This document shows positions 30,905-44,330 of a stretch of 64,000 bases of DNA, piece after piece; the stretch's first letter is position 1, and every line of letters starts with the position of its first letter. Origin of the DNA: Scylla paramamosain (Eukaryota; Arthropoda; Malacostraca; Decapoda; Portunidae). The notes under the pieces were generated by a model, which was not told the origin of the DNA, did not search any database, and was given only the letters and a program-made list of their open reading frames with translations. The stretch is taken from the NCBI RefSeq assembly GCF_035594125.1, contig NC_087156.1:10581600-10645599 (forward strand), in the 5' to 3' direction. The translations under genes were made by a program, and so were the position numbers.

Positions 30905-32612
30905 GTAGACTGTTTACAACTGGACGAAGAGCCTCCAGGATTTTCCTGTTTGCTCTTTCTACCAGTCCGTTTGAAGAAGGATGGTAAACCACAGTGTAGG
31001 TGTGTTTGATGTTGTACTGTGTACATATACCTCGTAGGATTTCATTGCGAAATTCAGATCCATTATCACTTAACAACACTCGTGGTGTTGAGTATGGACA
31101 AAACAATTTAGCTACTAGTGCATGCGCTACATATTTAGCAGATTTTTCCTTTAAAGGTGAGAGAACCACGAACCTTGAAAAATGGTCTACACACACAAGT
31201 AGGTACTGCGAGCCTTTTTGACTTTTGGGTAATTGAAGAAGATCAATGGAGACAATGTCCCAAGGTCGCTCAGGTAGTGGATATTCCAGTATTGGGGCGG
31301 GTCCTTTTACCGCACCCTTGTGCTTTGCACATGATATACACTTGGCAACATAATTTTCTATGTCAGTGCGCATGGTAGGCCAATAGCAGCTTTTACGCGC
31401 TGCTTGTAGAGTTCGCACTCTTCCTGGATGTCCCGCACTTGGCATGTGCACAAAGATAAGTATGACAGGGACTAAACTCTCAGGAATGATGTGCTGCTTA
31501 ATAGAATCTCCCATTTGGGGATTATGTCGACACAGAACATTGTCTGGTGACTTGAAGAATTGAGAGAATGGTATATTTAGACGTGGAAGATTATCTTCTT
31601 CGCCGGACTCCAGAGCATGTATGATCTCAGACCATATTTCATGCTCTCGCTGTGTTTTACCTAATTCCTTCAAGGTGAAGTTATTTACAGGGATCGAGTC
31701 ACTGACAGCTCCCGCAAGCACATTTCGTGAAAGTGCGTCGGCTACTACATTAGCACGACCTGGCAAGTACTTGACTACTGGAGCAAATTCCCGCATGGTA
31801 CAGTACCATCTTGCCACTCGTCCAGTTAAATTTTTCCCCTTGAACAGTTCAATAACGGGTGCATGATCCGTGTAGACTGTAATTGGATATCCAAAGATAA
31901 TGTCCTTAAAATGTTTTAAAGCCCAAACTACTGCAAGTGTTTCTTGATGAGTGACAGAGTAATTAGACTTCGCTGAATTAAGCACACGACTTGCATATAC
32001 TATTACATAGTTTTTGCCTCTGGCATCTGTCTGCATCAGTACTGCTCCTAATCCTAGAGAAGAAGCATCCGTGCAAATAATGAACGGCTCTGAATGCTCT
32101 GGGAAAACAAGTACAGGTGCATTTGTTAGTAGTGATTGTAATTCATTGAAACTTTGTTCATGAGCAACATCCCAATGGAAAGCAACATCCTTTTTAAGGA
32201 GTTTAGTAAATGGGGATGCAATCGCCGCAAAATTCTTGATGAAAGGACGGTAATATCCTGCAAGGCCTAGGAAAGATCTGACATTCTCCACCGATTTAGG
32301 TTGAGGAAACTTCTGCAGAGCTATGACCTTTTCATCCACTGTGTAGATTCCTTCATCATCGACTACATGGCCAAGAAATTTTATTTTGGCTTTTAGAAAT
32401 TCACATTTAGAAAGCTTTCCTTTAAGTCCAGCTTCCTCAAGCTTCTGTAGGACTAATTTTAAACTCTCCAGATGGGACTCTTGATCCTTACTAGCGATGA
32501 TTATATCATCAAGGTATGCAAACACGGTTTTGCCGAATAAACACGTGAAAATATTGTTAATTATTCTCTGGAATCCGGAGCGGATTTTAATCCAAAAGGC
32601 ATGCGTAATCAT
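30798..32612 (-). pseudogene. pol: pol: RT palm/thumb, RNase H and integrase core (604-aa frame)
   Basis: This is the longest frame in the window. RT: FAYLDD at residues 31-36 (codons 32516-32505 for YLDD), thumb near FLGHVVDDEG and RSFLGLAGYYRPFI. RNase H: D182 (TDAS), E224 (QETLAV), D249 (YTDH) and D292 (ADALSR), so all four expected acidic residues are present. Integrase: zinc finger H389, H395, C425, C428; catalytic D457, D516 and E552, with 35 residues between the last two (DD35E). The catalytic set is intact, yet the frame is cut off from its N-terminal half by a stop and a frameshift, and from its C-terminus by another. The first 12 or so residues are out of frame with the true RT. Confidence 0.93.
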
Positions 32613-33871
32613 TCGTAATGGCCACTAGGCGTACTGAACGCCGTTATTTCCCGTGAAGTGGGTGCTAAGGGAACCCGCCAGTACCCTGACAACAGGTCTA
32701 AAGTAGAGAAAATTTTGTTTCCACGACCTAAAGACAATAGAAGGTCGCTCAGGACAGGTAAAGGATAATGATCATCCACAGTGACATCATTGACCTGTCG
32801 GAAATCGATTACCGACCTGAAAGATTTATCTTTCTTGGAAACCAAAAAGATTGGTGAATTACAAGGAGAGCACGATTCTTGAATCACTCCCTTGTCAATC
32901 ATGTCATGAATCATGTCATCTACAGTCGCCCTCTGACTATGAGACAAACGATAAGCTGGTATATATACTGGCTTAGTATTTGGTTTTAACCTAATGTGGT
33001 GTTCCGCTCGATCGGTCACACCTAAGGATTCTCCAGGTAGTGCCCGGACATTGCGATACTTCCCCATTAAGTCCAAGAGCGCGGGCCTCATTTCGGGGTA
33101 GTCTACAACATTGACAAACGAACATAGGGTTGGCGCCTGCCCCAGCTCGGTGTCAACAGCAGACTGACTCACCGAAGAGACGCAGGCTCCAGGCAGAAAA
33201 CTGGGTTCTGGCACCACTTTCTTGTCATAAACCAGGCACTTTCCAAGGAAAAGACCTTGTTTGATCCTTACAGAACCTCCAGTAGTGTTCACCACCAAGA
33301 CATCAGTGACATGACCCTTTCTAATTGTGGAAAGAGTCGATTCAACAGCCAATCGCCTGACATTACCTATACCTTCAAGACAGATGTCACTGCCTACAGG
33401 AGTTTCTGGAACACGAATTGTAATCCGTTTTGCCACACGAGCAGGAATGTCATAATTGGCAATGACAATTGCTTTGGCTTCCCTCCATGCTTCTGTTATA
33501 TCCTTATCTCTCATAGGAGACTGGACAGATGGAATTGTTTGAGGCTCCCCATTGGATCTTTGTCCCTTCCGTAATAAAGAACCGTTACTGGGTTGCCTGG
33601 AAACCAAAGGTGCAGGATGTTTAATCCCTTCCAGATGTTGTCCACAGTACATAACTGTATTTTGTTTTGGATTGATTACTATCTGGTGAGACTTCATGGC
33701 TCTAAGCCCTAACAAGTCGTCAGAAGGAAGTTTGAAGTTACTGACTACATAGAAATCAGTTTGAATAGGCTGAGTATTCTTAGATAGACTTATTGGCAAG
33801 GAAATTTTTCCTAAGATTTTCAGGGCAGACCCGGTGACACCAGAAAGATTCAAGTCACTTGGACGGAGCAT
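32609..33871 (-). pseudogene. pol: pol: end of protease, linker and RT N-terminal part (420-aa frame)
   Basis: Residues 1 to about 80 complete the retropepsin-like protease (LNLSGVTGSALKILG; GLRAMKSHQIVI). Residues 80-300 are a linker. Residues 301-420 are the RT fingers and early palm: PVYIPAYRLSH, GVIQESCSPCNSPIFLVSKK, then LDLLSGYWRVPL with the first catalytic Asp at about 392. The frame ends at TGA (32609-32611) in the conserved GHYEWLRMPFG region, where the Trp codon TGG is expected, so this is a nonsense mutation. The upstream limit is an in-frame TAG at 33872-33874 inside the protease. The two stops show pol is dead. Confidence 0.9.
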
Positions 33872-34093
33872 CTATTTACCACCGCGTGAATTCCATTTCA
33901 GAATCTTGTAAGATTCTTCAGAGATCACGTTTACTGTGGCTCCAGTGTCTACAGCCAAAGATAAGCGATGATTACCTGCCCTCGTTGGTAATGCCATTAT
34001 GTCTGTTTGGTTGTTGGCAGCATTTATGGTTGAATACACTGACATGTCAGAAGAATTTGCTGCCTTAGCGTCTTGCGCATTTAGATGTTTAAG
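33872..34093 (-). pseudogene. pol: pol 5' end: aspartic protease active-site segment
   Basis: This short frame lies between gag and the main pol frame. It stays open from the gag stop region and contains LAVDTGATVNVI; the DTGA codons are 33938-33949, the retropepsin catalytic triad. It ends at a TAG (33872-33874) directly before the Met that opens the next pol frame, in the same register. The frame is -1 relative to the end of gag, the usual gag/pol relation in many LTR elements. A cleaved protease acting on Gag and Gag-Pol is the family's known role. Confidence 0.85.
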
Positions 34094-35370
34094 TCGGATT
34101 TGTTTACTACTCTGTGCTGGTCTTCCCCCGACTGCCTTGTACTGTTCAGGTTAACTCTGGCCTGTTTTTCAATTTTCATATTGATTACATCTTTACACAG
34201 CTCTGATGAGTGTTTACACTGGCCATGTATGAGGCAGTACTGGGTAGCGACGTCCCTGTAGGACTTTGTCTTACCTGTATTCACGTGGGACGATGCACCT
34301 GGTTTTGGTCTAACAGAGAGATTACCCTCTTTTGTTTTCTTCTCCGAGTCAGATTTATTTGCTGCCAATTTCTGGTCCTTCTGTTTCTTAAAACATTTTT
34401 TTTTTCAATATGACATGTTTTATGGCAGTACGAACAAACATTTCCAGGCTTTGCCATGGCTGCCGCACAAGGTTGGTATTGGTCGTCATCTATGAGTGGA
34501 GCAACCAGTGAGGTTTAAGTTTCCGGAGGGGTACCAGGTAGCCCCCTTTTCTCTCTAATCAGGACTGGAAGGTCAGCTGCTGTGTTTCCCAGTTCAAAAC
34601 TGAAATTACTTGCGGTTTTCTTCACTTCTCCATTCACCAATGATATGTAAAAGATGAATTCAAGAAGTCTTCTGAAATCTGTTTCTGTCATACTGTTTCT
34701 TGGAACCATTTGTTAAGCCGTAAGACATCCATGAAGTCTGTTACGAACTGGTGTGTAGGGATTAAGGCTTTCATTTCGTGAAGGGAGTTAATTTCAGCTG
34801 CAAATCTAAGACCCACCTTGGATGCTAGTACCATGAGGTCAGTTTGACTCTTACCCCCAAAAATGTTCAAGAAATTTTTCTTGAAATTTGCATAACTAGT
34901 CCCTATTTCAAGCGGACTAATAGCGCTGGTATTCATCATGCGTGCTGCTTCCCCTGCCAATTTAGACCTGACGAAAGAGATCTAGTCTTCATCGGTGATC
35001 TTGTCATAACATCCTCACACAAACGGATGAAATCATGAGCTCTTTCTTGCGGGTTTTCTCCGCTAAATGCTGATATTGTTTCAGGAATAGGAAGTACCTT
35101 AAGTGTAGTACATGCATGCAAGGCATGAGGAGAGCCAGTACAGGCTGAAGCAGAAGCATTAGGGTTAGACATGGTTGCTGCTGATAATGATGGGTATATA
35201 TTCCCTGATCTTGTAATCAACACGTTTCCGTCCTCATGAGGCACGGTATTTACCACTGTAGTGAGTTTTAGTCCCTTTGATAATGCTTCTGATGATCTAG
35301 TATCACTATTTTCCGCTTGGGAATGACACTCCAGTTCATAAATTTTAGCTAACTTCTCAGCTTTAGCCAT
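34081..35370 (-). pseudogene. gag: gag (capsid/nucleocapsid), frameshifted
   Basis: Several minus-strand frames tile a gag gene. The N-terminal frame (35370-34936) starts MAKAEKLAKIYELECHSQ and holds the start of a capsid-like region (FSGENPQERAHDFIRLCE). The next (34960-34688) continues with SPLEIGTSYANFKKNFL and RLNKW. A third covers 34709-34515. A CCHC-type knuckle (CSYCHK, then CH) near 34400-34445 is broken by a 10-A run. The last frame (34368-34081) carries YCLIHGQCKHSSELC, a possible second zinc-binding motif. Compared with the second copy at 49.6-50.3 kb, this one lacks 10 bp (agtatttgat) between two tgat words near 35005, which shifts the frame. At least three frame breaks are present. 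Confidence 0.85.
34087..34093 (-). promoter_or_regulatory. Candidate -1 ribosomal frameshift site at the gag/pol overlap
   Basis: On the minus strand the heptamer CTTAAAC in gag phase C-TTA-AAC lies one codon before the gag stop TAA. The protease frame is open in the -1 register across it. It resembles the canonical X-XXY-YYZ slip sites but its first three bases are CTT rather than identical, so function is uncertain. I did not fold the downstream sequence. Confidence 0.35.
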
Positions 35371-35730
35371 AAATGTGGTATTATTACTATCCTTAATTAG
35401 CTATTAATTACACAATTACATTACGTTTCCATCGTCCAAAGGCGTTTCCACCCTTAAAGGATGAATGTATTGTTAGAGGTATGAAAATTTTAACACAATT
35501 GAAGGTTAAGGGACAGAAATAGAATTAACATAGTTAGCCCTGAACACTTAAGAGAAAACGGGAACGAGCGCTATGTCCAGCAGAAAAAGAAAACGGTGTT
35601 TAAGAGGATAACTAAATTATTTTAATTTGCGTTGTGTTTGCGTTACCACAAGTGTTTTATTTAATATTGGTGTAGCGTACCACTAAGTGTCTGTACTCAC
35701 GACTGTAGACGGAGAAATTCACACGTAAAG

Positions 35731-35890
<160 letters not shown>

Positions 35891-36353
35891 TCTTCTTAGA
35901 AAGACTCCTTCCGTCTTGGGAAGCTCCTCTTAGGATAGTAGTGTCCTTGTAGAATCCTGCATTATTCCTGCAGGTGGGAGATGTGTTGGTCTGAGCCGGG
36001 AATGTCTACGCCGATGATGTCTTCGCCGAGAATCTACGACGAGTAATTAGACTGAGGGGATACCAAAGAATTATTAGTCTTTTAAGTGTCCTCTTTTATA
36101 ACAGGGAGAAGTGAATCTTGGGAGTGGCAGGCTGGGTGAGTAAGGCGAGACCGTTAGGTGCGTCGCTCTTGGCTGTGTGCGAGTGTTTTGGTGTGTCAGC
36201 GTCAGTTCTGTAAACAACGCCGGCTCGCTCCTCTGCTCTCCTCACTACCTGCCACTGCTTGTCATGTTCTTCGTTCACTGTGTCCGTTCACCACTTCACT
36301 TTCAACCACTGTTTATTGTTGTTGCACATGGCACTGGAGTTAGTTATTCATAT

Positions 36354-36373
36354 CTCATTAAGCTGCCACCAAA
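36354..36373 (-). promoter_or_regulatory. Candidate primer-binding site
   Basis: Directly downstream of the 5' LTR the minus strand reads TTTGGTGGCAGCTTAATGAG. A tRNA-primed element should have TGG at or near this place, and TGGTGGCAGC fits. The tRNA was not identified. The same junction is conserved next to the LTR at 51377. Confidence 0.5.
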
Positions 36374-37076
36374 TGTTCCAGTGTGTTTTTTTAATTATCA
36401 ATTACCGGTGGACACTGTTCATTAGTTTATTACCTTTCCATAATAGGTAAAGTCACTCTTAATGAGTTTCTGTGGTTTTCAGGTGAATGTCAAAGGTGAA
36501 CGTATAAAAAGTATGTATATTTAGATATATGTACAGAGTTCTGGAGAAGGGTGCGGCGTGTACAGGACAACGGATGTCCTCTGCGTGGTACAGCGTTACA
36601 CCCTGGCAAGAGACTGCCGGAGCCGGCACAAGGGACGCTTAGCGCCTTCAAAAAGTGCTGACAGTAGAAATAGGGGCGGGTTGACCGCACTCACATTACA
36701 TGAATATATTCATAATTATAACTCTCTAATTACATAAATAAGGCAAGGGAAAAGCTACTTATAGATAAAAATAATAAATGCCAAAAAACATTAAGGAGAG
36801 ATCAATTATGGAGAATACTTAGATACTATAATGTTGAATGCTGGTGCTACCGATTACTTATCAATGGCAATAAAAGGAGTATGGAAAGTTCCATGGTGTG
36901 TGTGTGTGTGTGTGTGTGTGTGACGTAGGATGGCGTGAATATATCCTCCCCACCCTTATTCGCCAACACCCACTATCTACACTTATGCATGTATGTATAC
37001 ATACACCTAAATTGCTAATCAGGCAAGGCATTATAAATACAATACACATTGTTATTAATTATGTGACACCGTTATA
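36374..37076 (-). repeat. 5' LTR of the provirus (703 bp)
   Basis: This matches the 27867-28590 LTR with scattered substitutions and a shorter TG tract (13 units, 36897-36922). In element orientation its first base pair is TA instead of TG. A TATA-like word on the minus strand (near atataTTTTTATAC, about 36500-36520) is a possible promoter but is not tested. Confidence 0.92.
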
Positions 37077-39873
37077 TGCATTTTTGCTTTTTTGGTATCT
37101 AACAGTGTAAAAAAAAATCCTCAAAATACACGTTTTTCGGCAATGTTCCTTTTCTTAATATTTAGTGCAATTAACGCTTTTTCCCGTTTTGATATCCAAG
37201 TAACTCAAAAACACTAATAATGGATGTTTCTTGTAATATATTTTCGTTTCCAAATATAAGGAACTTTGTATGTACTTTTTTTTCGTTTTTCTACGTAACA
37301 AGCTCCAAAACACTCAAAATGCTTGTTTTTTTTATTTCTCCAAAAAGGGTATTATGCATGTGTTTTACAGTCTTATTACGTAAGAAACAAAAAACACTGA
37401 AAAGAGACGTTTTTGGTAATATTTTGTTTTCACATATAAGGTATTTTCATTTTTTTTTTCTCTTTGTGTGTTTTCGTATCTAGAATATTCATACACACTC
37501 AAAAGACACGTTTCTTGAAATCTTGTTTCCTTTCTCCATGCAGGGTTCTTTCCACGCATGTTCACGGTTTGATACTTATCAATGTGAAATACACTACAAA
37601 TACACAATTTTATTAATGTTAATGTTTTTTCTCTATTAATGCGTGTTAGTTTTTTTTTTCCTTCCTAAGAAGCTCAAAAACATTCATAATACACGTGTCT
37701 CGTAAAGTCATTTAATGTCCCTTCAAAGAGGTGTTTGGATGCATTTTGGCGTTTTTTTTTTACGTAACAATCTCTAAAAATATCAAATTACTTATTTTTG
37801 GTAATTTGCAATGTTTCTCCATATAGCTTACTAATCATGCGTTTTAGCGTTTTGGTACCTAAGAATCATAAAAACACTCATAATACACGTTTCTCTTCAC
37901 GTCTTTTCGTTTCCCCATGTAGGGTGCCTTACATGCCTTTTTGGCGTTATGGCACATAACAATTTGAATAACACTCAAAATACTCATTTTTGGTAATGTT
38001 GTTATGTTTCTTGATATAGATTGCTATTCATACCTTTTAACGTTTTGGGACCTAAAAAGCTTAAATCTCTCATAATACACGATTCTCGTAATGTTCTTTT
38101 CTTTACCCTTATCGAGTACTTTCCTCGCATTTTAGCATTTTTCTACGTAACAAGTTCAAAACTCTGAAAATTCACGTTTTTGGTAGAGTTGTACTGTTTG
38201 TGTATAAAGAGTGTTTTGCCTGGACGGTTTTGGTACGGAAGTAGCTTAAAAACACTGAAAAGAGACGGTTTTAGTAATGTTGTTTTGCATTCCCTTATAG
38301 ATTATTATCAATGCTTTTTAGCGTTCTGGTGCCTAACACGTTCATAAACACTCAACAGACACGTTTCTTTAAATGTCCTTTCCTTTCCCCATATAGGATG
38401 CTTTGCATGCATTTTGGCTTTTTCGCACTTAACAATGTGAAATACACTCAAAATATATATTTTTGGTATTGTATTTTTATATTTAAAGAGCAGTTCATGC
38501 GTTTTAGCGTTCAGAAATATTTATTGTATACGTTTATCGTAATGTCTTTTCGTTTCGCCATATAGGATAGTTTGCATGCATTTTGGCGTTTTTGTATGTA
38601 AGAAACTCAAAAACATTCAACAGACACTTTTTAGGTAATGTTGTTTAATTTTCCCATATTGGGTGTTTTTCATGCTTTTTAGCGTTTTATTGTCAAAAAT
38701 GCACAAAAACACCCAAAAGACATATTTCTGGGAATATCGTTTCGTTTCACCATAGAAGGTGCATTGCATTTTTTTTTTTTTTTGAGTTTTGGTGTCTAAC
38801 AATGTGAAAAAAAAAAACACGCAGAATTTTTGATAATGTTCTGTTTCTCCATACATAGTGTTATTCATGCCTTTTTAGCGTTTTGGTATCTAAGAAGCTC
38901 AATAACAATAAAAATTCACCTCTATCGTAATGTTCCTTTATTTCCCCATATAGCGTTTTGGTACTTAAGAAGCTCAAAAACATTCATAATTCACGTTTAC
39001 CGTAATGTCGTTTCGGTTTCCCATATAGGGAATTTTGCATGCATTTTGGTGTTTTGGTACCTAACATTGTAAAATACACTGAAAATATTTTACATATTTG
39101 ATGATATTGTTCTGTTTCTCCATATAGAGTGTTATTAACAAGTTTTTGCGTATTAGTGCCTAAGAAGCTCAAAAACAATCGTAAAACACGTTTTACTTAA
39201 TATCCTTTCATTTTCACATATAAGGTTACTTTGCATGCAAAGCTGAAAAACACTCAAAATACTTATTTTTGGTAATGCTATTCTGTTTCTTCATAATAGG
39301 TGTTTTGCATGCTTTTTAACGTTTGGTACAAAACTAGCTGAAAAACTCCCAAAAGACACGTTTTTTTTTAATATAGTTTTGTTTCCTTTTACGTGGAGCT
39401 TTCCATGCTTTTTTTTTTTTTTTTTTTTTTTAGCGTTTTGGTTCCTAACGCGCCCATGAACACTCAATTTTTTTTTCTGGAAATATCGTTTCGTTTCACC
39501 ATAGAGAGTGCTTTGCATGGTTTTTGGTACCTAACTATGTGAAAAACACTCAGAATACACATTTTTGGTAATATTGTTGTTTCTCCATATAGAGTGCTAT
39601 TCATGCTTTTTAGCGTTTTGGTATGTAAGAAGCTCAATAACACTCAAAATATACCTCTATCGTAATGCTCCTTTACTTCCCCATATAGTGTGCTTTCCAT
39701 TCATTTTGGTTGTTTTTATACCTAAAAAGCTAAAAAAAAAAAAAAAAAACACACCCAAAACACGTTTCTGATAAATTATTGTTTTTTTTTTTTCATAAAG
39801 AATGTTTTACATGCGTTTTAGCTTTTTCGTACGTAAGGACCGAAGAAACACTCTAAAGACACTTTTTTTTTGG

Positions 39874-40004
<131 letters not shown>

Positions 40005-42131
40005 GCTTTCCATCCTTTTTAGGATTTTGATGCTTGACAGACTCCAAAAGACACTTAAAAGTCGTGTTTCTGGAAATGTGGTTTTAATTCACCATACATA
40101 AATTTACATGCACTACGGCGTTTAGGTAGCTAACAATGTGAAAAACACTCAAAATACACGTTTTTTGGTAATGTTTTGTTTCTCAATACAGAGTGTCATT
40201 CATGCGTCTTAGTGTTTTGGTACCTAAAAAGGTCAACTGCTTTTCTAATAATGCTTTTTTGTTACCACATATAGGGTACTTTCCATGCATTTCGGCGAAA
40301 TTTGTACCTAACAAGTTTAAAACATTTAAAATAGTTGTTTTTAGTAATGTTATTCTTTCTGCATAATTTTTTTTTTTTTTTTTGCATACGTTTTCGCGTG
40401 TTGGTACGAAATAAGCTGAAAAACACTCAAAAGACACGTTTTTCGTAGTACTGTTTTATATTTCCATATAAGGTGATTTCCATGCTTTTTTGCGTTTTGC
40501 ATCTTAAAACGGTCATAAACACTAAAAAGACAAGTTTCTGGAAATTTTTTTTATTTATTTTTTTCCTAATATAAGGTACTTTGAATGCATTTTGGCATTT
40601 TGGTACCTAACAATATAAAAAAAACACTCAAAATACAATTTTTATGGTAATGTTATTCTGTTTTTTTTTTTTTTTTTTCAAAATAGAGTGCTACTGAACC
40701 GTTTTTGCGTTTTGGTACCTAAGAACTCAAAAACACTTATTATACACGTTTCTCATGATGTCCTTTCGTTTCCCTATTTAAGGTGGTTTGCATGCATATT
40801 TTCTTTTCCATATTTTTTCAGTATTTAGTGTAACTACGAAGCTCATAATCACTTATTATACACGTTTCTTGCAATATATTTTCCTTTCACAATATATGAT
40901 ACATTGCATGCATTTTGGCGTTTTTCTACAGAAGAAAGTCTATAACTCAACTTCCACGGTTTTGTTAATCTTTTTCTCTTTGTTTATAAGGGGTGTTTTA
41001 GATGCATATTAACGTTTTGTTATTGAAGAAGCTTAAAAACAATCGAGACACGTTATTGCTAATGTTGTTTTGTATTCCCACATAGGGAAATTCCATGCTT
41101 TTTGCTGTTTTGATGCCTAACACTGAAAAACACTCAAAAGAAACCTTTCTGATGATGTTTCTTTTCCCTATATAAAGAGGTTTGCATGGATTTTGGTGTT
41201 TAGTACCAATGTGAAAATACTAAAAACACACATTTTGGTAATATTATTCTGTTTCTCTATAAACGGTGTCTTGCATTTGTTTTATCGTTTTGATATTTTT
41301 TTTATATACGTTTTTGATTCGCTCAAAAATATTTAAAATACAAGTTTTTGGTAATACTGTCTTTTTTTTCATATAGAGTACTATTCACTCTTTTTTTTTT
41401 TTTTTTTGTAATTTGGTACCTAAGCTAATAAAAGAATCACAATATACGTTTCTAGAAGTATATTTTTATTTTACATTTTTTTTTTTAGCGTTTTGGTACC
41501 TAACACGCTCAAAAGCCCTTAAATCAAACGTTTCTTTTAATGTTATATCGCTTCCCCATATAGAGTGCCTTTCATGTATTTTTACGTTTGGGTACCTAAC
41601 AATGTGAAAAACTCTGAAAATACACGTTTTAAGTAATGCTGTTCTGTTTTTCCACGCTTTTTTGCGTGTAGGTACCTAAAGAGCTCAGAAACATTTATTA
41701 TACATGTCTTTCATAATGCCCTTTCGTTTCCCTTTTATAGAGTGGTTTGCATGTATTTAGGTGTTTTGGTACCTAACGAGCTCAAACCCACTTATAATAC
41801 ACGTTTTTGGTAACCTTATTCTTTTTTTTCTTTTTTTTCACCTCACGTGCTTTCCATGCATTTAGATGTTTTTGGTAACTAACAAGGTGAAAACACTCAA
41901 AATACACGTTTTTGATAATGCTGTTCTGTGTCTACATATAGTATTTTTAAGGCGTTTTAGTGTTTTCATACCAATGAGGCTGAAACACTTTCAATATATA
42001 CATTTCTGATATTATCATTATGTTTCCTAATGTAGAGTACTTTGCATACATTTTGGCGTTTTTGTACGTAAGATGCTCAAAAAGAATCAAAACTTATGAT
42101 TTGGTAATGTTATTCCGTTATTCCTAACATT

Positions 42132-42241
<110 letters not shown>

Positions 42242-42917
42242 TAAAGTGTTTTTGACATGTTTTAGTTTTACTACCTAAGAAGGAAAAAAAAAAAAACTCA
42301 CAAAACACTTTTCTGATAATGTCGTTTCTTTTCACCATACAGGGTGATTTGCATACATTTGACGTTTTGATACTTAACAATGTAAAAAAAACTGAAAACA
42401 GATGTTTTTGGTAATGTTCTCTGTCTCCATATAAAAAGCTTTTCACTCGTTTTAGCGTTTTAGCACCTATGAGACGTTTCTTGTAATATCGTTTCCTTTC
42501 TCATATAGGGTACTTTGCATGCATTTTGGCATTTTTCTACGTAACAAGCTCAAAAACTCTGAAAATACTTTTTTCCTGTAATATTATTTTGTTTCTCCAT
42601 AAAGGGTGTTTTGCATGCGTTTTAGCGCTTTATTACGTAATTAGCCCATAAACTCTCAAAAGACACGTGTTTACTAATGTTGTTTTATTTTCCCGTATAG
42701 TGTGGTTTCTATGCTTTTTTAGTGTTTTCATGCCTAACACGCTTAAAACTCTTAGCGTTTTAGTACATAAAAAGCTTAAATACACTAAAAGTAGAAATTT
42801 TTGGCAATGATGTTTTGTTTTTTTCCATATAGGTTACCCTCAATGCTTTCTTTTGGTGGCTAATACCCTAAACATTCAACATCCACGTTTCTTTAAATGT
42901 CATTTCCTTTCCCCATA

Positions 42918-43699
42918 CTAGGCACCAAAACGAAAAAAATAAATAAATTGGAAAGCTCTTTTTATATGAAAGCAAAACATTACAAAAAAATTATTTTCAG
43001 TGTTTTCAGGTACTTACTTAACAAAACACTGGAACTCTTGGAAAACAGAATAACGAGCAAAAACAAGTATTTTATTTTTTTTATGCTTGTTATTACATTA
43101 CGTAAAATCTCTATTCAGTTTCAGTTTCAGTGTTTTTGAGATAATTACGTACCAAAACGCAGACGCGCATACAGGATACCCTTTACGAAAAAAAAAAAAA
43201 AAAAAAAACAATATTACCAAAAACAAGTGTTATGAGGGTTTTAAATCCTGTTATGTAGTGAAATACTAATATGCATGGAAAGTAAGTACCGTGTATGGGG
43301 AAACGAACAGACATTACAAGAAACGCATATTATGAGTTTTGAGGTTCTTAGGTACCAAAATGATAAAAGGCATGAATAGCACTTCATATCGAGAAACATA
43401 ACAACAAAAAAACGTGTATTTTTAGTGATTTTCACATTATTAGGTACCTAAACGCGAAAATGCATGCAAAGCACTTTATATAGGGATTACCTATATAAAT
43501 GGGAAATGACATTACTAGAAACGTGTCCTTTGAGCGCTTTTGAGCGTGATAGGCACGAAAACGCTAAAAAGCTTGGAAATCACCCTATAAGGGAATAGAA
43601 AACATTACGATGAACGTGTCTTTTAACTATTTTTTTTTATAACCTATCAAAACGCTAAAACACAAACAAAACACCCTCTTTTGGAGATAAGAATAACTG
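42918..43699 (-). repeat. Satellite array, inverted block 2
   Basis: The forward D monomer breaks off at tttccccatac and continues with taggcaccaaaacg, the reverse of a monomer boundary. The orientation returns to forward near gaaaagtttttggtaatg at about 43700. Breakpoints are estimated by eye. Confidence 0.85.
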
Positions 43700-44330
43700 A
43701 AAAGTTTTTGGTAATGTTGTTTTGTTTTCCCATATCGGGTGCTTTCCAAGCTTTAGGTTGTTTTGATGCCTAATACCTAATACACTCATAAACTATCAAA
43801 AGACACGTTTCTGGAGATGTCGTTTCTTTTCCCCGTATAGGGAAAAATACACGTTTCTAGTAATGTTCTGTTTCTCCATGTAGAGTGCTATTCATGCGTT
43901 TTAGCGCTTTGGTACCTAATAAGCTAAAAAAAATATTCATAATACACGTGTCACGTAATGTCCTTTTTTGTTTCCATATATAATGTATTTTCCAGGCATT
44001 TTGGTGTTTTTGTACGTAACGATCTCAAAAACACTCAAAATATTTGTTTTTGGTAATTAAATTCTCTTTCTCCGGAACCGGTGTTCTACAAAAAAATTAA
44101 TCGTTTTGATGCGTAAGAAGCTAAAGATAACTCAAAACACACGTTTTTGGTAATGTTTTCTACTTCCATATAGGATACTTTACATACTTTTTAACGTTTT
44201 GGTGCCTGGCACGTTCATGAACTCTAAAAAGACATGTTATCTGGATAACTCATCTCGTTTCCCCATATTGGGTGCTATGCATGTTTTGTCGTTTTAAGTA
44301 CCTAACAATGTGAATAATACTCAAAATAGT
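43700..44330 (+). repeat. Short forward satellite block
   Basis: About six forward monomers lie between two inverted blocks, ending in an E monomer near actcaaaatag at about 44330. Confidence 0.83.

Noticed and set aside
36096..36450. Overlapping 60-82 aa ORFs in the provirus leader, also found at 51.1-51.5 kb
   Set aside because: They occur in both copies because the leader is shared, but indels and stops differ between copies and several frames on both strands are equally long.
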